DNA of 64,000 bases, from positions 5,799 to 69,798 of the forward strand of contig DEKP01000011.1 of assembly GCA_002353935.1 (NCBI GenBank), in the 5' to 3' direction. Of the stretch, positions 25,301-31,752 are shown piece by piece. The notes under the pieces were generated by a model that ran no database searches, had not been told where the DNA came from, and saw nothing but the letters and a program-made list of their open reading frames with translations. The DNA is from Ruminococcaceae bacterium UBA2719. GTDB taxonomy: Bacteria; Bacillota; Clostridia; Oscillospirales; Acutalibacteraceae. A program made the position numbers and the translations under genes. Positions within the stretch are counted from its first letter, which is position 1. Every line of letters begins with the position of its first letter.

Positions 25301-27621
25301 CACTGCGCTTTGACGATCAGCATCAATGGTTTAAATGTCCTCGATGCAGTGAGGTGTTTCCGTTTTCTCTTTGGGGACATTGCGCACGATGCGGAAAAGC
25401 AGTTCCCGCGGAAATGACCGATAAAGAATTTGCCGGAATAGAATTCTGGCGAAAACCTGTATTGAATGCAGTGCATGGTGATCCGCAGGCTTTGATGACA
25501 AGAATCAATACGGAGGAACACACTGCGCAACTGTCACATAAAGATCAAAGACAAAAAACATGGTCTACTACCGAGGACTATGAAATGCGTTTTCAAAACG
25601 TACATGTCGATAAAGACAGACCTGTTGATATTCTCAGCTGTACGACAACTATGGAGGTAGGTATTGATATCGGTTCCCTGACGGCGGTAGGCTTGAGAAA
25701 TATCCCCCCCATGCGAGAAAACTACCAACAGCGTGCGGGTCGCGCAGGCAGAAGAAGCGCAGCTATTTCAACCATTGTCACCTATGCTGATAACAGACCG
25801 CATGACAATTTTTATTTTTATCATCCCGATAAAATCATCTCCGGTGAACCGAGAACGCCTTGGATTGATGTAGAAAATACAAAGTTGGCAAACAGACACT
25901 TTTCTGTCGTATGCGTCAACCGTTTCTTCGAAAAGATAGAAGCAGGTGCCGATTCAAAAGGAATCTGTGATTTCTTTGCAAACAATTATCATGATTTTCT
26001 TGCTTATATAGATTCCCTGCGGGAAAATGATTTCAATATGGAACTGCTGATTCCCGATAAGATACAGTTTGACTTTGATAATTATCAAAACTTTATTAAA
26101 CGAGAGCTTGCTTCACTAAAAGTAAAGGTTGAAGAATTTCCCGAAGAATACAAAGACGATGAAAGCGAAAAGGAAAAGAGCGTTTTGGATGTCTTTTTGG
26201 AATCCGGTATTTTCCCCACCTACTCTTTTCCGAAGGATGTCGTTGGATTCTACGTTGAAGATCAATACGGTAAGAAGATAGAACAGAAGCCTGAACGTGA
26301 TTTGGAAATTGCTATCAGCGAATATGCACCGGGGCGCGTAATCGTTATCAATAAAACTACCTATCAGTCCGGTGGTGTTTACAGCTTTCATTCAAAATTC
26401 CGCGCAGGAGAATACGATCATCCTGCCAGAAGATTCTTTGAGAGCAAAGAATTTTATAAGCGATTATTCTACTGTGATAATCCCGGATGCAGTTGGATGG
26501 GATTGGAATACCATCGTATCTGTCCGTTTTGCGGAAAAAGCACGATCAACGAGCAAAACATGCTGACACCATGGGGCTTCGCGCCGGTCAATGGCGCACC
26601 GATAAAAGAAGCTGACGCAGATGCAGAGATGACATTTGCAAGCTCTCCATGTTATTCGATCACACCAGCTGACAGCGAGATGAAACATCCGTCTGGGTTT
26701 GCTCATTTGCGGTACTGCAAGCGTTCCGATGATCCACTGATTATTTTGAACAAAGGAAATCTCAACGCCGGTTTTATGGTATGCAAGGATTGCGGAGCAG
26801 CGATGCCCGGAGATGATGCGGATGTTCTAAAAAAAGTATTCAAACCATTTCGCCATCCGTACAGCAAACATCCTTGCTTTCATCCAGCAGACAGATTGGT
26901 CAATACTTATTTGGGCAATCAATTCCTAACAGATCTGGTTGTTTATGAGATTGAAGTAGATACAAACCTCATCAACGCAGAAACCTCAGGCCTATGGGTA
27001 ACCAGAGCAGCTCAAACGCTTGCAGAAGCTATGGCATTGGCCGGCGGTCGTTTGTTGGATATTGAGTTCAATGAAATCAAAAGCGGATATCGTTTACGAT
27101 ATGCTCAGGATCAACAAAAGGCGTTTATCGATATCTTTCTATTTGACAGTCTTTCCAGTGGCGCAGGGTATTGTGCCGAAATTGCCGACCGTACCAAAGA
27201 TCTGTTTACAGAAGCAGAACAGATACTCAGCAGTTGTCCAAATCAATGTGATTGCGCCTGCCATGATTGTCTAATGCACTATTGGAATCAACGGGTGCAT
27301 TCTTTGCTGGATCGCTATGCGGCACTTGATTTGCTCAAGTGGAGCCAATCTGCAAAACTTCATGAGCCATTAGCGTACGAAGCACAGGCAAAACTACTTG
27401 CACCGCTAAATTCGCTGAGCGCAGAATTCTCCGTAATCGGTGATGGAAATAAGCATTATCTTAAAACACATAATCGAAAGATCGAACTGATAGTATATCC
27501 TTCGATGTGGAGCAAAACAAATTCTCTTTTGCCGCGCAATGCGATTGCTATCCCAGACAGGTTGTTAAAATATGCCCTGCCGAAGGTAGACGAGATAATA
27601 AGAGAAATTATTGGATTGTGA
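22372..27621 (+). CDS. Giant SF2 DEAH helicase with DUF1998-type C-terminus, DruE-like
   Basis: 1749 aa. Motif Q (YQHQIESLEAF), Walker A GTGSGKT (114-120), motif Ia (LYPMNALVSDQ), Ib (LITNYSMLEYLLMR), DEAH (321-324), motif III (LTSASIP), V (TTTMEVGIDIG, about 1090) and VI (QQRAGRAGRR, 1119-1128) are all intact. A long insertion between the RecA domains carries several CxxC pairs, and the C-terminus has the cysteine cluster CPNQCDCACHDC typical of DUF1998/MrfA-type helicases. Helicase and DUF1998 in one very long chain is the architecture of DruE (Druantia). DISARM instead splits them into DrmA and DrmB. Last gene of the operon; a large inverted repeat and a strong terminator follow. The helicase call is firm, the Druantia link is inference. 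Confidence 0.85.
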   Translation: MDKYSVKNTHDALKNKLIDYINTEYLGKNDALRKACRGELQKSGMLYQEPFIEANPAYVTVTDGIKNADLPDTVKDTLSAMAEMDLGVFKNPYQHQIESLEAFYRGEDLFVATGTGSGKTECFMWPMVTKLVNEQIQSLDTWATRGIRAIMLYPMNALVSDQLGRLRRMIGNGENGFHALLEKIAPNCRVPQFGMYTGRTPYAGAPNEAKNKDLAATLEKDILNQDSDVKDKLKEIGKYPSKQDLASFINRLKTNETILTDELDAELITRHEMQQFCPDILITNYSMLEYLLMRPIEKSIWENTKNWLNKNPENKLLFIIDEAHMYRGSSGGEVALLVRRVLNKLDIKRDRVQFILTSASIPSGEKKERQVIQFACNLSAQRTESHCFRLIKGNQEKITFNGTEFDPSVFDDYDIDALQQDWEIKKNAVKDFGTRAGFSLNCDFEKETSVEHWLYTQLINCNPMLRIMHQTRGHATSFTDLSAAAFPDADQSVSEKATSALLAIAPFAKNENGNVLYPARLHMMFRGLQGIYACINPSCSCKNHSSEELGFGRIYLNKPGNRCKCGGMIYELLNERTCGALLIKGYVNDSEPSNPFVWNEVGVQFSKHMKEVHFYLIPNDGSYKRAGKDSVGWINVVTGRLDNQYDHSGEDSYIQVAYRNIEVSGHPNIWTFSTCPKCDKQFFTATDFRTKGNEPFYNMVSEQFHIQPPVPRYRDLINQGRKVLLFSDSRQRAAVLARDLTKAADVDAMRKALVVAAKELQEWSADNHKLPTLNLLYVVFLKVAYENHLQFFYSNSEKKLADDVHEIGEKYERKHGNLKYTALSKKFKSIPPQYYEHMLIQMCDSFRSLTDIGLCWLEPCDIDDDTFDEIEELFDENDIDITTEQFFVLFAAWAAEIMTSYYALGSEIDDDIRKSITPYYQRLGVEEGKEIPSRIQKILKAQSYTKEQISVIAQALSKFLVRGEGTSNKYLNLDAVALRFDDQHQWFKCPRCSEVFPFSLWGHCARCGKAVPAEMTDKEFAGIEFWRKPVLNAVHGDPQALMTRINTEEHTAQLSHKDQRQKTWSTTEDYEMRFQNVHVDKDRPVDILSCTTTMEVGIDIGSLTAVGLRNIPPMRENYQQRAGRAGRRSAAISTIVTYADNRPHDNFYFYHPDKIISGEPRTPWIDVENTKLANRHFSVVCVNRFFEKIEAGADSKGICDFFANNYHDFLAYIDSLRENDFNMELLIPDKIQFDFDNYQNFIKRELASLKVKVEEFPEEYKDDESEKEKSVLDVFLESGIFPTYSFPKDVVGFYVEDQYGKKIEQKPERDLEIAISEYAPGRVIVINKTTYQSGGVYSFHSKFRAGEYDHPARRFFESKEFYKRLFYCDNPGCSWMGLEYHRICPFCGKSTINEQNMLTPWGFAPVNGAPIKEADADAEMTFASSPCYSITPADSEMKHPSGFAHLRYCKRSDDPLIILNKGNLNAGFMVCKDCGAAMPGDDADVLKKVFKPFRHPYSKHPCFHPADRLVNTYLGNQFLTDLVVYEIEVDTNLINAETSGLWVTRAAQTLAEAMALAGGRLLDIEFNEIKSGYRLRYAQDQQKAFIDIFLFDSLSSGAGYCAEIADRTKDLFTEAEQILSSCPNQCDCACHDCLMHYWNQRVHSLLDRYAALDLLKWSQSAKLHEPLAYEAQAKLLAPLNSLSAEFSVIGDGNKHYLKTHNRKIELIVYPSMWSKTNSLLPRNAIAIPDRLLKYALPKVDEIIREIIGL

Positions 27622-27675
27622 TTTATTACTGTGCTCGACTTCAAGCTTGCCCCTTGCGAGCGTGTTTTTACGGGT

Positions 27676-27765
27676 AGGAGTAAAAACGCACTGCTTGTTT
27701 AGACGTGACATCTTCAAAAGGAAAACTTCATGTCACATCTATACAAGCAGACTGTTTTTACTCCT
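27676..27765. repeat. Long imperfect inverted repeat (36-bp arms)
   Basis: The left arm 27676-27711 and right arm 27730-27765 pair with about five mismatches and an 18-base loop. Outer 12 bp (AGGAGTAAAAAC) and inner blocks (CTGCTTGT, GTGACAT) match exactly. The left arm can also pair with GTTTTTAC just upstream (27664-27671 with 27680-27687). Possible oriT-like or transposon-end remnant, or a structured RNA; not decided. Confidence 0.7.
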
Positions 27766-27789
27766 TTCGCCGAAAAACAGTGACATTTG

Positions 27790-27806
27790 TTAGGGAGATA
27801 CCCTAA
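27790..27806. repeat. Perfect TTAGGG/CCCTAA hairpin
   Basis: TTAGGG (27790-27795), loop AGATA, CCCTAA (27801-27806), with CCCC three bases downstream. Similar short motifs occur near mobilisation regions of clostridial elements, as I recall. Too short for a firm call. Confidence 0.4.
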
Positions 27807-27838
27807 GTCCCCTTGCCTAAAACTTCAAAACATTTTAA

Positions 27839-27880
27839 GAAAAATCGACCTGCGAAGTGAGCCTCGCAGGTCGATTTTTC
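27839..27880. terminator. Strong bidirectional terminator
   Basis: A perfect 17-bp stem (27839-27855 with 27864-27880, core TCGACCTGCGA) and an 8-base loop, flanked by A-runs on one side and T-runs on the other. It serves both the helicase operon and the converging HipA-like gene. Confidence 0.9.
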
Positions 27881-27888
27881 TTTAGGTT

Positions 27889-28932
27889 TTATTTCTGAAT
27901 CATTGCGTATCTATTCATGATCAGATCTATAATTTCTTTGCTGCGCACCTTCATGTTGACAGTTTTGAGGACGGTTTGCAGGAGCGTTTCGGTGACGATC
28001 GGCAGCTGATCTTTATACTCGGAATGGTTGCCGATGAAGTCGTTGAACAGGCTAATGAGAATATCATTTTTCGTCGGAGCTTTCGGATATCCTCTTGCGA
28101 TCAGCGCCATATTATGATCAAAAAGCGGCGCAAAGCCGATAAGCTTTCCGGTTTTTATATCACGCAGCAGACCGAAATTAGCCGTGTGTCTGTCGGGATT
28201 TGCAACGATTGTGTCGAGGAAAATCATCTTTACAAAATCGGCTTTCGCCTGCGGACAAAGCTCCTCAAGCTTTGAAAAAACATCTTCGTAATCTTCATTA
28301 TCATCCATAAAAGCGAACGCAGGCTCGACGTTTACGCTCGCATTCTCGGTAAAGTCAAGTGACTTTATACACTTGTCGCCGCGCTTATAAACAGCCATAT
28401 TCATCCCTAATTCTTTGCCGAGATGATAGATAAATAGCTCAGAAAACAGTTCGTCATGCGTTGCGGATTTATACATCCACCACTTGCCGTCAATCAGCTT
28501 CCAGCACTTTTCAAAGCTGCCGATATTCGTCAGCTCAGGCGTTTTTGTGCGCTTGGAATTGGCAATTCGATTGAAGCTTGAATAACTTCCTTTGAGTGAA
28601 AGAACGGAAAAATAATCGTCGGTGAAGCGCACGTCCTGATAGGTTAAGTTACTATCAAGAGGCTTTATCCAATAGTTATCTGTGATAGTTGCGGCTTTGA
28701 CATAAAGAGCTGTACTAAGGTCGTCTTTTTCCTTTAATCGCAGGGCCTTTTTCAGCAAACGCGCATTTGCACGGCGTGAATCAATCGCTCGCGACGCAAT
28801 CCAATGTTCGGCATTGGGATGTTGTTTTAGATACAGCGGCAATAGATTTTCTTTAAAAACTGTAAGTGTTTTGTTTTCCCATTTTGCAACGATAGTGTTG
28901 CCTGAGAGAACATAAAACTCGTAATTATTCAT
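27889..28932 (-). CDS. HipA-like kinase-fold protein
   Basis: 347 aa. The C-terminal half has the HipA/CtkA kinase signature: a lysine in WMYKSATHDELFSELF (Lys155), catalytic NPDRHTAN (245-252, Asp247, Asn252) and metal-binding LFDHN (Asp272). The N-terminal 100 residues differ from E. coli HipA. HipA kinases phosphorylate tRNA synthetases or other proteins and are normally held by a HipB-type antitoxin. No HipB-like helix-turn-helix gene is adjacent; instead a DUF4143 ATPase gene ends 9 bp upstream. A toxin or signalling role is inferred. Confidence 0.8.
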   Translation of the reverse strand: MNNYEFYVLSGNTIVAKWENKTLTVFKENLLPLYLKQHPNAEHWIASRAIDSRRANARLLKKALRLKEKDDLSTALYVKAATITDNYWIKPLDSNLTYQDVRFTDDYFSVLSLKGSYSSFNRIANSKRTKTPELTNIGSFEKCWKLIDGKWWMYKSATHDELFSELFIYHLGKELGMNMAVYKRGDKCIKSLDFTENASVNVEPAFAFMDDNEDYEDVFSKLEELCPQAKADFVKMIFLDTIVANPDRHTANFGLLRDIKTGKLIGFAPLFDHNMALIARGYPKAPTKNDILISLFNDFIGNHSEYKDQLPIVTETLLQTVLKTVNMKVRSKEIIDLIMNRYAMIQK

Positions 28933-28941
28933 ACTAAAACA

Positions 28942-30258
28942 TCAATAATCAAGCAGCCAATCAATCACATTGACCGATTTAATTCCGTCAAATTCTTTCT
29001 CCAATCCTGTGTCGAGTGACAGGATAATCTTTTCATAATTGTCTTTGATTTTTTGCAAAGGAGCAAGCTCACGTGTTCGAACAGCTTCGCTGTTCATGGA
29101 TTCAGTGACCTGAAAATATATTTTTTCATTGGCGTTTGAAGCGATAAAATCAATCTCGGAATCGCCGAGTTTGCCGATTGCAACGTCATATCCGCGGCGC
29201 AATAGTTCAAAGTAAACAACGTTTTCCAAGATGTGTCCGCTGTCACGGTTGCGGAATCCGAGAAGATAATTTCTCAGTCCGATATCCACGATATAATACT
29301 TGCCAAGTGTGCGAAGATAGTCCTTGCCTTTAATGTCAAAGCGTTTGATTTCATAGAAAAAATAGGCTTCAAGCAGCGCGTTGACATACGCCTGAACGGT
29401 GTGAGCGCTCGGCTTATTCTTCCTGCCGTCGTCGAGCAAGCCCTCATTGACGAGCGTATTTCCGATGGACGAAACGGAGATGGAACTGCCGATATTGTCC
29501 GCTAAAAACAGAATAATCTTGCGCAGAAGTACGGCGTCGGTGATCTGACGTCTGCCTCTGCGCTTTTCTCTTTCGAGAATATCGCGCACGATAACGGTTG
29601 AGTAGATTCCGTCAAGAAGCATCAAAGCTTTTTCCTGCTCCAAGCCGACATCCGCAATGCCGGGCATACCGCCAAATCGAAGATAAGCCTCAAACAACTC
29701 TTTCAGTTCATAGCTTTCGCCCAGCAAATCATAGGCACGTCTGTGTGTTCCGCCAAGCGCGCTTGTGCTCTCGCGTATTTCAAATCCGTGAAAATCTATA
29801 AACTCCGCAAAGGAAAGCGGAAGCATTTTGACCTCAACGCTTCTGCCGGAAAGATAGGTGGAGTATTCTGAGGAAAGCAGAAAAGCGTTAGAGCCGGTGA
29901 TATAAATATCGCAATCGATATCCACGCGCAGAGCATTGACGGCATCCTCCCAAGCCTCAACGCGCTGTATTTCATCAAAGAAAAGGTACATTCTTTTTTG
30001 CGGCAGCAGTCTTGACTTGATATACTCGTAAATCCCATTTGAGGTCATATCCTTAAAATCATAGGATTCAAAATTCATTTCAATAATCTGCTCAGACGAA
30101 ACGCCGCTTTCAAGCAAATGAGCCGCCATCAGCTTCATCAGGCTCGATTTTCCGCAGCGGCGAATACCGGTAATCACCTTTACAGGTTCGGTGTCCTGAA
30201 AGGCAATCAGTTTATTCAAATAAAGGTCGCGTTTTTTCAAATCTTTTGTCGGTATCAT
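28942..30258 (-). CDS. AAA_14/DUF4143 ATPase
   Basis: 438 aa from the ATG at 30258, preceded by AAGGAGG; the frame extends 40 codons further upstream without a ribosome site. Walker A GIRRCGKSS (31-39), Walker B YLFFDEIQ (about 97), sensor ITGSNAFLLSSE, then the C-terminal DUF4143 domain. DUF4143 has a restriction-endonuclease-like fold; here GDSEIDFI ... IYFQVTES keeps a D/E-x-D ... Q pattern close to PD-(D/E)xK. The family is very common in anaerobes, often on mobile DNA, with no proven function. Co-transcribed with the HipA-like gene. Confidence 0.85.
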   Translation of the reverse strand: MIPTKDLKKRDLYLNKLIAFQDTEPVKVITGIRRCGKSSLMKLMAAHLLESGVSSEQIIEMNFESYDFKDMTSNGIYEYIKSRLLPQKRMYLFFDEIQRVEAWEDAVNALRVDIDCDIYITGSNAFLLSSEYSTYLSGRSVEVKMLPLSFAEFIDFHGFEIRESTSALGGTHRRAYDLLGESYELKELFEAYLRFGGMPGIADVGLEQEKALMLLDGIYSTVIVRDILEREKRRGRRQITDAVLLRKIILFLADNIGSSISVSSIGNTLVNEGLLDDGRKNKPSAHTVQAYVNALLEAYFFYEIKRFDIKGKDYLRTLGKYYIVDIGLRNYLLGFRNRDSGHILENVVYFELLRRGYDVAIGKLGDSEIDFIASNANEKIYFQVTESMNSEAVRTRELAPLQKIKDNYEKIILSLDTGLEKEFDGIKSVNVIDWLLDY

Positions 30259-30312
30259 ACACTCCGCCTCCTTTTGAATAAGCATAGCATAAATTTTATC
30301 ATATGTAAAGTA

Positions 30313-30330
30313 TTTGCAATAAATTGCAAA
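30313..30330. promoter_or_regulatory. Operator-like palindrome upstream of the ATPase/HipA-like operon
   Basis: TTTGCAAT-AA-ATTGCAAA, two perfect 8-bp arms, 55 bases upstream of the ATPase start and close to its likely promoter. Confidence 0.45.
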
Positions 30331-30414
30331 AATATTTATTTCTGTAAACGGGTTGCCAAATCGAAAAAAATTGTGCATTAGAAAGTAGAGGGGCTTTTAG
30401 AAAGTATTGCTTAC

Positions 30415-30656
30415 TTTTCGGATGATTTGGAAAGCATTAAAGCAATTTGATAATTGAATTTTTAAATTTCTTTGCAAAAAAATCTGAAAAAGTGTGGAAT
30501 AAAGGGTGAGGGGTATTCTTTAAAACATATAGCTCATGTTTCGGAAGATTTGGAAGGCTTTAAGGCAGTTTAAAAACAGAATTTTTAAATTTCTTTGCAA
30601 CAAATTTAAAAAAAGTGTGGAATAAAAGGGTGAGAGGGTTTTCTTCAAATTAACAT
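30415..30656. repeat. Two 123-bp tandem repeats upstream of the RepA_N gene
   Basis: Blocks shared in the same order: TTTCGGA-GATTTGGAA, AATTTTTAAATTTCTTTGCAA, AGTGTGGAATAAA and GGGTGAG. GTGTGG recurs at 30492 and 30615, giving a period of 123. A third, partial unit is suggested before 30415. This could be a replication or partition region. Confidence 0.75.
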
Positions 30657-30677
30657 ATATTAGGAGGATTGATTATT

Positions 30678-31460
30678 ATGAAATCAAGTTATCGGTTCTT
30701 AAAGGTGCCATTATGTTTGTTTTCGGAATCTTATTCACAGCTATCTGTTGAAGCAAAAATATTATACGCGTTTTTGCTGGACAGGCTGACGTTGTCCGAG
30801 AAAAATGGATTTTCGGATGAAGACGGCAGTGTGTTTGTGTACTATACGAACAGCGAGGTGTGCAGAACGTTTTGCTGTGGATCTCAAAAGGCGACGCGAT
30901 TATTTCGTGAGCTTGAAAAATACAAGTTGATTAACCGGAGAAATCAGGGCAGAGGTAAGCCTGACATTATTTATGTTAATCAATTTGAGGAATCTCCAAT
31001 CTCACTATTCAAGAAAAATGATAATCAACATTCAGGAGTAACGAAAACCAACATTCCGGAATACGGAAAATCACCACCAATCAATACTGAATATATTTAT
31101 ACTGAAGATAGTCATATCAATCAATCTATCTCATACAGTGTGGTGAAAGAGGAGATTCGAGATCAAATCGAATATGACGTTCTTGTTCAGCGAAACTACG
31201 GCGGCGTTCTGGATGAAATCGTAAGCTTGATAACCGATACATATTGCTCACCTGAGAGTTATGTACGGATTGGTAAGCGCGAGATTACGATACAAACCGT
31301 TCGCCAACGCTTGTTAATGCTGACCGCTGAACACATTGAATATGTGATCAATTCACTTGAAAGAAATACAACCGAAATAAAAAATATGAGAGCCTATATG
31401 CTGACTTCACTCTATAATTCGATAGATACACTGGAAGCCGACGGCTTATACGGCAATTAA
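30678..31460 (+). CDS. RepA_N replication initiator-like protein with DUF6017-like C-terminus
   Basis: 260 aa from the ATG at 30678, AGGAGG 10 bases upstream. The N-terminal 110 residues match the RepA_N domain (FLKVPLCLF, LSVEAKILYAFLLDRLTLSEKNGF, SQKATRLFRELEKYKLI, GRGKPDIIYVNQF). The C-terminal 100 residues resemble DUF6017, as in RepA_N proteins of clostridial integrative elements. RepA_N proteins initiate plasmid replication; on integrated elements they may support copy after excision. The tandem repeats just upstream fit such a role. It is followed 11 bp later by the excisionase-like gene. Confidence 0.85.
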   Translation: MKSSYRFLKVPLCLFSESYSQLSVEAKILYAFLLDRLTLSEKNGFSDEDGSVFVYYTNSEVCRTFCCGSQKATRLFRELEKYKLINRRNQGRGKPDIIYVNQFEESPISLFKKNDNQHSGVTKTNIPEYGKSPPINTEYIYTEDSHINQSISYSVVKEEIRDQIEYDVLVQRNYGGVLDEIVSLITDTYCSPESYVRIGKREITIQTVRQRLLMLTAEHIEYVINSLERNTTEIKNMRAYMLTSLYNSIDTLEADGLYGN

Positions 31461-31471
31461 CGGAGGTAAAA

Positions 31472-31648
31472 ATGGAAGCACAAATCAAGTTTTTAAGCAC
31501 AAAAGAGGTCGCCGAAGCACTCGGCTGCAGTCTGCCGACAGCAAGGAATATCATGATGAGAGCAGATTTTCCGCTTGTCAGAGTGGGCAAGAATTTTAAG
31601 GTCAGCGAGCAGGCGTTCATAGAATGGAGTAAAAATCGCAGAGTTTAA
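31472..31648 (+). CDS. Excisionase-like HTH protein
   Basis: 58 aa. A single winged-helix/MerR-like motif: FLSTKEVAEALGCSLPTARNIM followed by FPLVRVGKNFKVSEQAFIEW. This is the HTH_17 excisionase pattern, directly upstream of the integrase as is usual for int/xis pairs. GGAGGT lies 6 bases upstream of ATG. Expected to bind near the attachment sites and favour excision. Confidence 0.8.
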   Translation: MEAQIKFLSTKEVAEALGCSLPTARNIMMRADFPLVRVGKNFKVSEQAFIEWSKNRRV

Positions 31649-31670
31649 TGCTTTAAAGTGAGAAATTCTA

Positions 31671-31699
31671 TTGACGTTGAGTCGTTTTTGCGTTATCAT
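31671..31699 (+). promoter_or_regulatory. Promoter of the integrase gene
   Basis: TTGACG (31671-31676), 17-bp spacer, TATCAT (31694-31699). Flanked by an inverted repeat, TCGTTTTTG (31682-31690) and CAAAAACGA (31709-31717), spanning the -10 box and suggesting repressor or integrase binding. Confidence 0.6.
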
Positions 31700-31752
31700 A
31701 AAGGTAGTCAAAAACGATTCAGTGTCTTTAGGTTAAGAAAGGACGGTTCATT

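Larger units (their letters stand above)
27622..27888. other. Intergenic junction of the two cargo modules: inverted repeats, no gene
   Basis: About 270 bp with no credible ORF, holding a 36-bp-arm imperfect inverted repeat, a short perfect TTAGGG/CCCTAA hairpin and a strong bidirectional terminator (listed separately). Confidence 0.7.
30259..30677. other. 420-bp divergent regulatory region with tandem repeats and a palindrome
   Basis: Lies between the divergent ATPase and RepA_N genes. It holds a perfect palindrome (30313-30330) and two 123-bp tandem repeats (about 30415-30656). No ORF is credible. Confidence 0.7.

Noticed and set aside
22372..27621. DISARM helicase DrmA or DrmB
   Set aside because: In DISARM the helicase and the DUF1998 domain are in separate proteins, and drmC and methylase genes would be expected; here both are in one chain without those partners.
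30415..30656. CRISPR array
   Set aside because: Only two long, diverged, adjacent repeats of 123 bp without spacers; no cas genes.
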